A stretch of 16,112 bases of DNA from CAYZAW01 sp964476505 (GCA_964476505.1 CAYZAW010000047.1:1-16112); one strand, 5' to 3'. Positions 6,456-13,430 are shown, counted from the stretch's first letter. Made by a program: numbers and translations. Notes: a model not told the origin generated them from the sequence alone.

Positions 6456-6509
6456 AAAGTTTTAGGATTGTTAAACCCTTTTATAAAAGGGTTTAACCCG
6501 CCGGAGGCC
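6456..6509 (-). repeat. Family B gene-end repeat, copy 4
   Basis: On the minus strand GGCCTCCGGCGGG lies 6 bases after the dnaN stop codon. The stem is TTAAACCCTTTT (6471-6482) with AAAAGGGTTTAA (6485-6496) and the tail is AATCCTAAAACTTT. The terminator at 6419-6451 follows. Confidence 0.82.
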
Positions 6510-6515
6510 GTACCC

Positions 6516-7622
6516 CTATTGCTGTGTGAAAATACGTACCGGCAGTACCAAATAGTAGAAGGCATCACCCTGAATGGGACGGATGACGCAGGGGCTTACG
6601 TTGTTGCTCATGTCCATATAGAGATACTCGTCGTCCAGTACCTTTAACACATCCACAAAATACCGGGCATTGAAGGCGATCTCTATATCCGCACCGTTGA
6701 TTTCGGCAGAGGTTTCCTCATTGATTTTACCCTTGGCGTTGTTTGCCGTAATTTTGATCATTTCATCGGCAATGTTCAAGCGCACCAAATTGTTGTTGCC
6801 TTCCCTTGCCAATAACATGGCGCGGTTCAAGCTGTCCAGCATTTCCATGCGGTTGATACGCACACGGGTGGCATGGTCGGTAGGCAATATCTGCTTATAC
6901 TTGATAAACTCTCCGTCTAGCAATCGTGCGGTAACACGGGTATGCTCCATGTCAAGCAATACATGCGTTCCCGTAAAGGTCAAGGTCGCAGGATCGTCCG
7001 TATCTTGTAAAAATCTTCCAATTTCGATCAGAGATTTTGCAGGAACAATGGCTTCTTTTTCCCCGGCAGCAGTGGTTTGCGGCGCTTTGCACATGGCAAG
7101 GCGATACCCGTCCAACGCAACGAAGGTAAGGGCATCCGTTGTTAACTCCATCAACACACCGGTCAAAATCGGCTTGCTATCCTCCTGCGAGGTGGAAAAC
7201 ACCGTACGGGATATCATATTTTTCAACCGCTCCTGGGGAAGGGTAATGCGGAAGGATTCATCATGGAAGGGCATTTCGGGATATTCGTCTTCCTCGATGC
7301 ATTGCACAGAGCAGTTGCTTCTGCCGGAAACGATTTCTATGGTGCTGCCATGCTGGGTCAACTCCACGGTATCTCCGGGTAAGCTTCTTACTAAATCAGA
7401 AAAAAAGCGTCCTGCTAAAACAAATTCTCCTTCTTCCTCAACGGATGCGGGAATGGTGCATTCAATTTGCAGCAATAAATCCGTGCAGCGCAAAAGCAGC
7501 CCTTTTTCACTGGCTTCAAAATAAATACCCTCCAACACGGGCAAAGCTGGCTTTGCGGAAAGCGCCTTAATAACGGCGGATATCCCGGCCGACAGTGTTT
7601 TTGTTTCTGCGTATAAATGCAT
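6516..7622 (-). CDS. dnaN: DNA polymerase III beta subunit (sliding clamp)
   Basis: A 368-residue clamp that encircles DNA and tethers the replicative polymerase. The three repeated clamp domains span the full length. LSAKPALPVLEGIYFE is near the start, and ILTGVLMEL...ALDGYRLAMC marks the second domain. The end YYLVLPVRIFTQQ contains the LPVR element of the family. The start at 7622 is chosen because AGGAGG (7631-7636) is 8 bases upstream; a GTG at 7631 in the same frame overlaps that ribosome site and is rejected. It lies downstream of dnaA across oriC, in the standard order, but no recF or yaaA follows. The next gene on this side is convergent. Confidence 0.97.
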   Translation of the reverse strand: MHLYAETKTLSAGISAVIKALSAKPALPVLEGIYFEASEKGLLLRCTDLLLQIECTIPASVEEEGEFVLAGRFFSDLVRSLPGDTVELTQHGSTIEIVSGRSNCSVQCIEEDEYPEMPFHDESFRITLPQERLKNMISRTVFSTSQEDSKPILTGVLMELTTDALTFVALDGYRLAMCKAPQTTAAGEKEAIVPAKSLIEIGRFLQDTDDPATLTFTGTHVLLDMEHTRVTARLLDGEFIKYKQILPTDHATRVRINRMEMLDSLNRAMLLAREGNNNLVRLNIADEMIKITANNAKGKINEETSAEINGADIEIAFNARYFVDVLKVLDDEYLYMDMSNNVSPCVIRPIQGDAFYYLVLPVRIFTQQ

Positions 7623-7648
7623 AACACACACCTCCTATGCGTATAAGC

Positions 7649-7657
7649 TTATTCACA
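7649..7657 (+). promoter_or_regulatory. DnaA box near the dnaN ribosome site
   Basis: TTATTCACA matches the TTATNCACA consensus. It lies on the dnaN side of the triplet run, about 25 bases upstream of the dnaN start, and could also let DnaA affect dnaN expression. Confidence 0.6.
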
Positions 7658-7696
7658 GCGGTGATGCTGTATGAATATCATCATTCTTATGTAGAA

Positions 7697-7736
7697 TAGT
7701 AGCAGCAGTAGTAGGGGCTGTGGAAGTTTGGGATAA
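7697..7736 (-). promoter_or_regulatory. DnaA-trio unwinding element with adjoining DnaA boxes
   Basis: Six in-register triplets TAG TAG CAG CAG TAG TAG occupy 7697-7714. Read 3' to 5', they are the GAT/GAC pattern of DnaA-trios. A GGGGC clamp follows, then two abutting box-like sites on the minus strand, ACTTCCACA (7719-7727) and TTATCCCAA (7728-7736). Boxes, GC clamp and trios in this order are the basal unwinding system described in Bacillus subtilis. Strand separation would proceed toward dnaN. Confidence 0.65.
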
Positions 7737-7881
7737 CCGTTATCAAGACAGGCCACTGCTTACAAAAACCGGGTGGAAAGGCATGTGGAAAACGAGATAT
7801 AATCATCAGGGTTATCCAGAGTTTACACTTCGTCCACAGCCTCCACAGCAAACCCACAATCCGTTATCAACAATTTGTGGA

Positions 7882-9198
7882 TTATTCCCGCAAACGTTTT
7901 TTTAAATCCTCAACGGTCTTTCTCAAGGAAGCATCTTTTTCCATCTGCGCCGCTATTTTTTCAATGCCATGCAATACCGTGGAATGATCGCGTCCGCCAA
8001 AGCACTCGCCTATATTCAAAGAAGAATTAGGCGTTAACTCTCGGCACAAATACATGGCGATCTGCCGTGGAAATACAACGGAACGATCCCGCCGCTTTTC
8101 ACAAAGTGCGGCAGGCTCTACATTATAAAACTCTGCCACGGTATTTTTAATAAACTCAATGGAAAGCTCCTTGGGTTTATTATCCGGCAGGATATCCTTT
8201 AACGCTGCCTCTGCGATCTCCATATCCACCTGATCTTTTTTATAGATATCGGAATACGCGATCACACGGTTCAAAGAGCCTTCTAATTCGCGAATATTGG
8301 TTTTTACGCGCTCCGCAATGTACATCAACACATCGTCCGACACATTGATGGCTTCCAACTGTGCGTTCTTTTGTAAAATGGCAACGCGCGTTTCCAAGGA
8401 AGGAAACTGCAGGTCTGCAACCAAGCCCCACTCAAAGCGGGAACGAAGCCGCTCCTCCAGCTGGGCGATCTCCTTGGGGTTACGGTCTGAACTGATGATG
8501 ATTTGCTTGTTTGCACCGTGCAGCGCGTTGAAGGTGTGGAAAAACTCCTCCTGCACACCTTCCTTTTTAGATATAAACTGAATATCGTCTACCATCAACA
8601 GATCCACGTTGCGGTAACGGTTGCGAAATTCTTTATTTTTATTGGAAGAAATGGACTGTATCATTTCGTTGGTAAAGGTTTCGCTGGTAACGTACATCAC
8701 CTTTACACTGGGATCATGCTCTTTTACATAATTGCCGACAGCGTGCATCAAATGCGTTTTTCCAAGACCCACACCGCCGTATAAGAACAGGGGATTATAG
8801 GAATTCGATAAATTCTGCGCAACAGCAAGCGCCGCGGCATGTGCAAAATGATTGGAGCTGCCAACCACAAAGGAATCGAAGGTATAACGGGGGTTTAAAT
8901 CTCCTGTATAAGAAGGCGCTGCGTCACGCTCCGCCATGCGGTATTGCTCCTCCTCCTCCGGCAGAACGATCAAAAGATCGTGCAGAGAAGAATGTGCACG
9001 AAGCGCGCTGTCCTTGAGCGTATCAAAATAATACTTATCGATGGTGTTTTTAATTAAACTGTTAGGAGACCGAAGCACCAGAGAATCCCCAACCACCGCA
9101 ATGGGCTTTAACGGCTCCACATAGGCCTGAAAACTGGCGTCAGTCATTTCCGAGCGGATATACTGGGCCGCATCGTCCCAGAAAGCTTTGGCTTTCAT
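7882..9198 (-). CDS. dnaA: Chromosomal replication initiator protein DnaA
   Basis: A 438-residue AAA+ ATPase that binds DnaA boxes, opens oriC and loads helicase. Domain I is residues 1 to about 78 and domain II is a very short linker (about 80-103). The AAA+ core has Walker A GGVGLGKTH (141-149), Walker B LMVDDIQF (201-208) and the arginine-rich ERLRSRFEWG (249-258). The box-binding domain IV carries the signature PRQIAMYLCRELT (377-389) and FGGRDHSTVLHG (400-411). The length is near the lower end for the family because of the short linker. A strong G-rich ribosome site (AGGGGGG) lies a few bases before ATG. It is divergent from parA with parS between them. No rpmH lies upstream. Confidence 0.98.
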   Translation of the reverse strand: MKAKAFWDDAAQYIRSEMTDASFQAYVEPLKPIAVVGDSLVLRSPNSLIKNTIDKYYFDTLKDSALRAHSSLHDLLIVLPEEEEQYRMAERDAAPSYTGDLNPRYTFDSFVVGSSNHFAHAAALAVAQNLSNSYNPLFLYGGVGLGKTHLMHAVGNYVKEHDPSVKVMYVTSETFTNEMIQSISSNKNKEFRNRYRNVDLLMVDDIQFISKKEGVQEEFFHTFNALHGANKQIIISSDRNPKEIAQLEERLRSRFEWGLVADLQFPSLETRVAILQKNAQLEAINVSDDVLMYIAERVKTNIRELEGSLNRVIAYSDIYKKDQVDMEIAEAALKDILPDNKPKELSIEFIKNTVAEFYNVEPAALCEKRRDRSVVFPRQIAMYLCRELTPNSSLNIGECFGGRDHSTVLHGIEKIAAQMEKDASLRKTVEDLKKRLRE

Positions 9199-9278
9199 TT
9201 TTACCCCCCTGTACCGGCGTACAACAACTGCTGAAAAATGCCCGCCTCCGCGGACACACTTCGCACACCTTCCTCATA

Positions 9279-9307
9279 ATGATAGCAAACAAAAAATGAA
9301 AAGACAA
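9279..9307 (-). promoter_or_regulatory. Candidate dnaA promoter
   Basis: On the minus strand TTGTCT (9307-9302) is 17 bases from TATCAT (9284-9279), about 80 bases before the dnaA start. A second weaker pair, TTGCCG and TAGAAT, lies farther upstream near 9340-9368. Confidence 0.45.
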
Positions 9308-9401
9308 TGGAAAATATACAACAACTTTTCTCCCATTATTCTACAAGATGTGGGTTGTTCCGGCAAAACAAACACAAGTAAATCAACATATAGCGCTAAA
9401 A

Positions 9402-9417
9402 TGTTTCACGTGAAACA
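9402..9417. promoter_or_regulatory. parS: parS centromere site
   Basis: TGTTTCACGTGAAACA is a perfect 16-bp palindrome identical to the Bacillus parS consensus. ParB would nucleate here, spread and recruit ParA and SMC. It lies between dnaA and parA, as expected for an origin-proximal site. Confidence 0.95.
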
Positions 9418-9553
9418 ATATCTATGATTCCAAATTGGAAAATGACACAAAATAAAGGACTATCATATTTTGTAATAGGAGAGGGGGCAGGTAAAAGGGG
9501 GGAGGAGCGCTTTATTATTTAATGAAGCCTCTTTGAAAAATAAAATTCCTGAC

Positions 9554-9583
9554 TGCGGGCGGATGTGGTCATCCGCCCCTACA
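9554..9583 (-). repeat. Family C palindromic repeat, copy 2
   Basis: GGGCGGATG (9557-9565) pairs with CATCCGCCC (9570-9578) around TGGT. On the minus strand it is preceded by GTAGG and followed by GC, as in the other two copies. Confidence 0.7.
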
Positions 9584-9603
9584 ACGGTTTGATGAAACCT
9601 TTA

Positions 9604-9676
9604 CCGCCGGATTATTCCGGCGATAAGCGGGGTGCAGGGGATGCATCCCCTGCCGGGGCATGGGGCAGAGCCCCAT
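9604..9676 (+). repeat. Family A triple-hairpin repeat, copy 3
   Basis: Stems: CGCCGGA (9605-9611) with TCCGGCG (9616-9622); the perfect 20-base palindrome GCAGGGGATGCATCCCCTGC (9634-9653); and TGGGGC (9661-9666) with GCCCCA (9670-9675). The second stem differs from copies 1 and 2 but stays paired. Confidence 0.8.
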
Positions 9677-9717
9677 AATAATCCCCATATTATTTACAAA
9701 CGATGGAACAAACTGCT

Positions 9718-9745
9718 TTGCAAGGGCTGGAATGTGTTTTATAAT
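9718..9745 (+). promoter_or_regulatory. Sigma-A-type promoter for parA-parB
   Basis: TTGCAA (9718-9723), a 16-base spacer, and a perfect TATAAT (9740-9745). It leaves a leader of about 70 bases before the parA start. Confidence 0.6.
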
Positions 9746-9788
9746 GAAAAAGACGAGAACGGAAGAACCGGCTCATACAGAAAAGAGG

Positions 9789-9807
9789 AGCGTGTAAAGT
9801 ACACGCT
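9789..9807 (+). promoter_or_regulatory. Hairpin just upstream of the parA ribosome site
   Basis: AGCGTGTA (9789-9796) pairs with TACACGCT (9800-9807) around AAG. The AAGGAGG ribosome site starts 4 bases later. It could adjust translation or mRNA stability; no known riboswitch is recognised. Confidence 0.5.
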
Positions 9808-9822
9808 TTAAAGGAGGATATC

Positions 9823-10590
9823 ATGGCAAAGATCGTTGCCGTAGCAAATCAAAAGGGCGGGGTGGGGAAAACCACCACCACCGTGAACCTATCTGCCTGC
9901 GTTGCCCAGCGGGGGAAGCGCGTGCTGGTAGTGGATTTAGACCCGCAGGGGAATTCTACAAGCGGGCTTGGCGTGCAAAAGGACGAGATCACGCATTCCT
10001 CCTATGATATCCTGATCAATCACGCGGAGGTCAAGGAAGCTGTTCAGCCTACACAGGTGCAGCTTTTGAACATCATCGGTGCCAATATCCAGTTGGCAGG
10101 CGCCGAAGTGGAGCTGGTCGGGATGCTGGCACGGGAGCAGGTGTTGAAGAACGCGCTGTCCTCTCTGCGGGACGATTACGACTATGTGTTTATTGACTGC
10201 CCGCCGTCTTTGGGCTTGCTTACCATCAATGCGCTGACCGCGGCGGATACGCTGTTGGTGCCTATCCAGTGCGAGTATTATGCGCTGGAGGGATTGTCGC
10301 AGTTGATGAATACGGTAAAGCTGGTGCGGATGCACCTCAATCCGAATTTGGACGTTGAGGGCGTGGTTTTGACCATGTTCGATGCACGCACAAACCTGTC
10401 CTCGCAGGTGGTGGCCGAGGTGAAAAAGTTCTTTAAAAACAAGGTGTACGATACCATCATACCCCGCTCCATCCGTTTGGGCGAAGCGCCCAGCTACGGC
10501 TTGCCCATTACGCTGTACGATCCTAAGTGCAACGGCGCAACGGCGTATGTGCAGCTGGCGGAGGAGCTCTTACAAAAGGAGGGCATGTAA
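9823..10590 (+). CDS. parA: Chromosome-partitioning ATPase ParA/Soj
   Basis: A 255-residue Walker-type ATPase that binds DNA non-specifically as an ATP dimer, moves ParB-parS complexes and in Bacillus also modulates DnaA. The deviant Walker A motif is KGGVGKTT (residues 11-18) in the typical opening VANQKGGVGKTTTTVNLSA. The D...PQGNSTSGLG segment (about 44-56) and Walker B DYVFIDCPPSLGLLT follow. A canonical AAGGAGG lies 6 bases before ATG. It is the first gene of a parA-parB operon and is divergent from dnaA. The length and motif set are those of the short chromosomal Soj type, without the N-terminal DNA-binding domain of plasmid ParA. Confidence 0.97.
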   Translation: MAKIVAVANQKGGVGKTTTTVNLSACVAQRGKRVLVVDLDPQGNSTSGLGVQKDEITHSSYDILINHAEVKEAVQPTQVQLLNIIGANIQLAGAEVELVGMLAREQVLKNALSSLRDDYDYVFIDCPPSLGLLTINALTAADTLLVPIQCEYYALEGLSQLMNTVKLVRMHLNPNLDVEGVVLTMFDARTNLSSQVVAEVKKFFKNKVYDTIIPRSIRLGEAPSYGLPITLYDPKCNGATAYVQLAEELLQKEGM

Positions 10591-11454
10591 TTGGCAGGGA
10601 TGAAGAAGCCCGGAGGACTGGGCAAAGGCTTAGACGCACTGTTGGGGGATTTTTCCGCACCCACGCCTGCGGGCGTGCATGAGGTGGATATCCTGCTGTT
10701 AGACCGTAATCCCGATCAGCCCCGTAAGGAGTTCGATCCGGAGCGCTTGCAGGAGCTGGCAAACTCCATCGAGCGGCATGGCGTTGTGCAGCCCATCGTG
10801 GTGCAGGAGAACAACGGCAGATATACCATCGTGACCGGTGAGCGCCGTTACCGCGCCGCGCGGTTGGCCGGGTTAAAAACCGTGCCGGTGGTGGTGCGCA
10901 AGTATGATTCCCGACAGGTGCTGGAGGTATCCCTCATCGAGAACATCCAGCGGGAGGACTTGAACCCCATCGAGGAGGCTGCCGCCATCCAGTTTTTGAT
11001 GGAGCAGCACGATCTCACCCAAGAAGAAGTGGCGGAGCGCCTTTCCAAGAGCCGCCCCGTGATCGCCAACTCGCTGCGCTTGCTGTCTCTGCCGGAAAAG
11101 GTGCGCGAAATGCTGCGCGATGGCGTGATCACCGCAGGCCACGGGCGCGTGCTTGCCGGTATGGGCGATGAACAGCGGCAGATTCGCCTCGCCCGGGAAA
11201 CCATGGAAAAGCATTTGTCCGTGCGCGAGCTGGAAAAGATCGCCCAGTCTGCAAAAGCCGAGCCCGCCGAGCCAAAAAAGCCCAAGGACGCTCCCGAGCC
11301 GCTTTCTCCCGAGCTGTTCGATGCGCAGGAGACCTTGCAGGAGCGCTTGGGTACCAAGGTGAAGATCACCGGCACACCCCAGCAGGGACGCATCATGATC
11401 GAATACTACTCCGAAGGCGACCTGTCCCGCATATTCGATTTACTGGGGGAATAA
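10591..11454 (+). CDS. parB: Chromosome-partitioning protein ParB/Spo0J
   Basis: A 287-residue CTP-dependent DNA clamp that loads at parS. The start segment GGLGKGLDALLGD (about 8-20) is the ParA-contacting region. The CTPase domain carries GERRYRAAR (83-91) and ENIQREDLNPIEEA (117-130). The helix-turn-helix is around 142-164 (LTQEEVAERLSKSRPVIANS). A lysine/proline-rich linker (about 222-240) leads to the C-terminal dimerisation domain. The start codon is TTG at 10591, directly after the parA stop codon, with AGGAGGG 7 bases before it. The ATG at 10600 is too far from that site. Zero spacing implies translational coupling. A family B module follows the stop codon. Confidence 0.96.
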   Translation: MAGMKKPGGLGKGLDALLGDFSAPTPAGVHEVDILLLDRNPDQPRKEFDPERLQELANSIERHGVVQPIVVQENNGRYTIVTGERRYRAARLAGLKTVPVVVRKYDSRQVLEVSLIENIQREDLNPIEEAAAIQFLMEQHDLTQEEVAERLSKSRPVIANSLRLLSLPEKVREMLRDGVITAGHGRVLAGMGDEQRQIRLARETMEKHLSVRELEKIAQSAKAEPAEPKKPKDAPEPLSPELFDAQETLQERLGTKVKITGTPQQGRIMIEYYSEGDLSRIFDLLGE

Positions 11455-11462
11455 CGGGCTGT

Positions 11463-11518
11463 GCCTCCGGCGGCTTAAAACCCTTTTGAAAAAGGGTTTT
11501 AAGAATTCCTAAAACTTC
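11463..11518 (+). repeat. Family B gene-end repeat, copy 5
   Basis: GCCTCCGGCGG, then CTTAAAACCCTTTT (11474-11487) pairing with AAAAGGGTTTTAAG (11490-11503), then AATTCCTAAAACTTC. It lies 8 bases after parB and 12 bases before a second, GC-rich hairpin. Confidence 0.82.
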
Positions 11519-11530
11519 AAAATAGTATTT

Positions 11531-11566
11531 ATGCGGGTGTGCCGAGAGGTGCGCCCGTATGCTTTA
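11531..11566 (+). terminator. Terminator-like hairpin after parB
   Basis: GGGTGTGCC (11535-11543) and GGTGCGCCC (11548-11556) pair with G-U wobbles around a GAGA tetraloop, extended by four more pairs on each side. The following GCTTTATT is only a modest T tract. Confidence 0.65.
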
Positions 11567-11591
11567 TTAAAAAAGAATTGTTTAACCGTTT

Positions 11592-11618
11592 GTAGGGGTC
11601 GTGCAGTGCGCGACCCGC
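11592..11618 (+). repeat. Family C palindromic repeat, copy 3
   Basis: GTAGG then GGGTCGTGC (11596-11604) pairing with GCGCGACCC (11608-11616) around AGT, with one wobble pair, followed by GC. It lies in the gap between parB and the aminotransferase gene. Confidence 0.68.
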
Positions 11619-11672
11619 AATATATGCAGCTCCCAACCAAAACGTTAATCGAAAGCAATACCACGCATTGCG

Positions 11673-11701
11673 TTGCATATGCAAACAAAAAGTGGTAGAA
11701 T
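11673..11701 (+). promoter_or_regulatory. Promoter with overlapping palindrome for the aminotransferase
   Basis: TTGCAT (11673-11678), 17 bases, TAGAAT (11696-11701). The -35 box is the left half of a perfect 12-base palindrome TTGCATATGCAA (11673-11684), a possible operator. Confidence 0.6.
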
Positions 11702-11745
11702 AGCGCTAATTTATTTTTGTATTTTAATTCTGGAGGATAAATATC

Positions 11746-12933
11746 ATGAAGCTCACATTTGCACAGCGCGTGCAGCGTCCGGATTTCCAAGGGGAATTCG
11801 TGAAGACCATGCTGGTGGCGGCCGCGTCGCCCAACATCATTTCCTTTGCGGGCGGCCTGCCCAACCCGGTATCGTTCCCTGTTAAGGAAATGGAAGCAGC
11901 CTGCACCAAGGTGCTGGAGGAAAACGGTGTCAGCGCCCTTCAATACAGCACCACGCAAGGCTACAAGCCGCTTCGGGAGTTTATTGCCAAGCGTTACGAA
12001 AAGATCGGCGCAAAGGTAGAGGCCGATGATATCCTTATCACCAACGGTTCCCAGCAAGCGCTGGACATCATAGGCGCGGTGCTGCTGGACGAGGGCGACG
12101 ATATCCTCTTGGAGCGCCCCAGCTATTTGGCTGCGCTGCAAATGTTCCATCTCTACGGACCCAAGGTGCATACGGTGGAGCTGTGCGAGGGTGGTATCGA
12201 CTGCGATGAATTAAAAAGCATACTCGATAAGGTCAGCCCTAAGTTCTTTTATGCCATTCCCAATTTCCAGAACCCCACCGGCTTAACGTACAGCGCTGCG
12301 TGCCGGGAAAAGACCGCCGCCATCCTCAAGGGCACCAACACCATCTTCATTGAGGACAATCCCTACGGCGAGCTGCGCTTTAGAGGCGAGAACCAGAAAT
12401 CCATGCAGGCATACTTGGGCAGCCAGTGCATGATGCTGGGTACCTTCTCCAAAACCGTATCGCCCGGCATCCGTATCGGTTGGATCTGCTGCCGGATTCC
12501 CGAGCTCATGCAAAAGATGCTGGAGTATAAGCAGATGGTAGACCTGCACACCAATGTGTTCTGCCAGATGGTGCTGGCGCAGTACCTGAAGGACAACGAC
12601 CTTGATGTGCATATGGAAAAGATCAAGGCGCTGTATCAGGCGCAGGCAGATGCTATGATGTCCTGCATGGATAAATACCTGCCCGCCGAGGTCACCTACA
12701 CCAAGCCCGAGGGCGGCATGTTCATTTGGGCGACCCTTCCCGCGGGTTGCACCGCCGTGGAGCTGGCAAACCGCGCCGCCAAGGCCGGCGTTGCCATCGC
12801 CGCCGGCGATCCCTTCTACGAGAAGGACAGAAACGTGCGCACCCTTCGCTTGAATTACAGCAACTGCACGCCCGCCCGCATCGACGAGGGCATGCAGATA
12901 TTGGGCCGCATCATTCGCGAGATGCAGAAATAA
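11746..12933 (+). CDS. PLP-dependent class I/II aminotransferase
   Basis: A 395-residue fold-type I aminotransferase of the MocR/LysN-like branch (2-aminoadipate/aromatic or branched-chain transaminase type, without a GntR domain). FAGGLPNPVSFP (about 34-45) is the opening. YSTTQGYKPLRE (68-79), TNGSQQALDI (99-108) and PNFQNPTG (172-179, Asn176) bind cofactor and substrate. Asp204 in FIEDNPYGELR and the Schiff-base lysine Lys236 in GTFSKTVSPGIRIGW are present, as is the late arginine in RTLRLNYSN. It would move an amino group between an amino acid and 2-oxoglutarate; the exact amino acid cannot be read from the sequence. GGAGG lies 11 bases before ATG and a good promoter lies at 11673. Monocistronic. 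Confidence 0.92.
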   Translation: MKLTFAQRVQRPDFQGEFVKTMLVAAASPNIISFAGGLPNPVSFPVKEMEAACTKVLEENGVSALQYSTTQGYKPLREFIAKRYEKIGAKVEADDILITNGSQQALDIIGAVLLDEGDDILLERPSYLAALQMFHLYGPKVHTVELCEGGIDCDELKSILDKVSPKFFYAIPNFQNPTGLTYSAACREKTAAILKGTNTIFIEDNPYGELRFRGENQKSMQAYLGSQCMMLGTFSKTVSPGIRIGWICCRIPELMQKMLEYKQMVDLHTNVFCQMVLAQYLKDNDLDVHMEKIKALYQAQADAMMSCMDKYLPAEVTYTKPEGGMFIWATLPAGCTAVELANRAAKAGVAIAAGDPFYEKDRNVRTLRLNYSNCTPARIDEGMQILGRIIREMQK

Positions 12934-12939
12934 ATTTTT

Positions 12940-13064
12940 GCCTCCGGCGGCTTAAAACCTTCCTGAGAATTCCCTTGGGACTTCTGCATCTTTACAAGGA
13001 GCCATGTCAAACCTACGGTTTGACCACCTTATGTAAGAAGGTTTTAAGAATTCCAAGAACTTTC
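12940..13064 (+). repeat. Family B gene-end repeat, copy 6, with a long insert in its loop
   Basis: GCCTCCGGCGG and the left arm CTTAAAACCTTC (12951-12962) are separated from the right arm GAAGGTTTTAAG (13037-13048) by 74 bases instead of 2. The insert carries its own hairpin GTCAAACC (13006-13013) with GGTTTGAC (13017-13024), and flanking AAGG/CCTT pairings extend it. Confidence 0.75.
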
Positions 13065-13065
13065 A

Positions 13066-13104
13066 AAAAAGGACGTGTAAAAATTGTTTGCACGTCCTTT
13101 TTCA
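13066..13104 (+). terminator. Intrinsic terminator of the aminotransferase gene
   Basis: AAAAAGGACGTG (13066-13077) pairs with CACGTCCTTTTT (13091-13102), ending in a T run. It directly follows family B copy 6. Confidence 0.8.
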
Positions 13105-13430
13105 TTTTAGTTGAGGGTATATTTGTGGGCTTCGTTACATAGTATATATAAACAGCCGCATGACGGTTCTAAAATCCTTAAAGGCGGCGAATTATCTGGA
13201 CTAGCGGATTTATAGGATGCTGGTTTACTGTTTGCTGCCGTGAGAGCGATTTATTTGCTTTACCCCTGTGGAGCAGTCGGCAAAAACGTATAAAAATCGC
13301 TTACACAGGATAATAACAGAAAACCACCCTGTTTGTGCCGGGTACGGGGCATGCGGCTTTTTGTAATGCTGTGGTGCTGAAAAAAACGACATAAAATGAC
13401 AAATATTCACAGCTTTCACAAAGAAACGGT

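Larger units (their letters stand above)
7623..7881. other. oriC: Chromosomal replication origin region (oriC)
   Basis: The dnaA-dnaN gap holds a cluster of DnaA-box-like 9-mers. TTATTCACA at 7649-7657 fits TTATNCACA. One-mismatch matches to TTATCCACA are TTATCCAGA (7812-7820), TTATCAACA (7864-7872) and minus-strand TAATCCACA (7876-7884, overlapping the dnaA stop codon). Weaker ones are minus-strand TTTTCCACA (7784-7792), ACTTCCACA (7719-7727) and TTATCCCAA (7728-7736), and plus-strand TCGTCCACA (about 7830-7838). This corresponds in position to the incC origin part of Bacillus subtilis. Unwinding would start at the triplet run beside 7714. Confidence 0.85.
9199..9822. other. dnaA-parA divergent intergenic region
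   Basis: This 624-base gap has no supported gene. It holds the dnaA promoter (9279-9307), an A/T-rich stretch around 9285-9350, parS (9402-9417), a family C palindrome (9554-9583), a family A triple hairpin (9604-9676), the parA promoter (9718-9745) and a leader hairpin (9789-9807). Between 9420 and 9550 I see only A/T-rich sequence with a G-rich patch at 9480-9510. Confidence 0.7.

Noticed and set aside
7623..7631. GTG start for dnaN at 7631.
   Set aside because: It overlaps the AGGAGG ribosome site that serves the ATG at 7622.
7720..7905. Plus-strand open frame of 61 codons in oriC.
   Set aside because: No ribosome site and no motif; the sequence is explained by DnaA boxes.
11509..12171. 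Minus-strand open frame of 220 codons overlapping the aminotransferase gene.
   Set aside because: It is a shadow of a clear aminotransferase gene and starts from no ribosome site.
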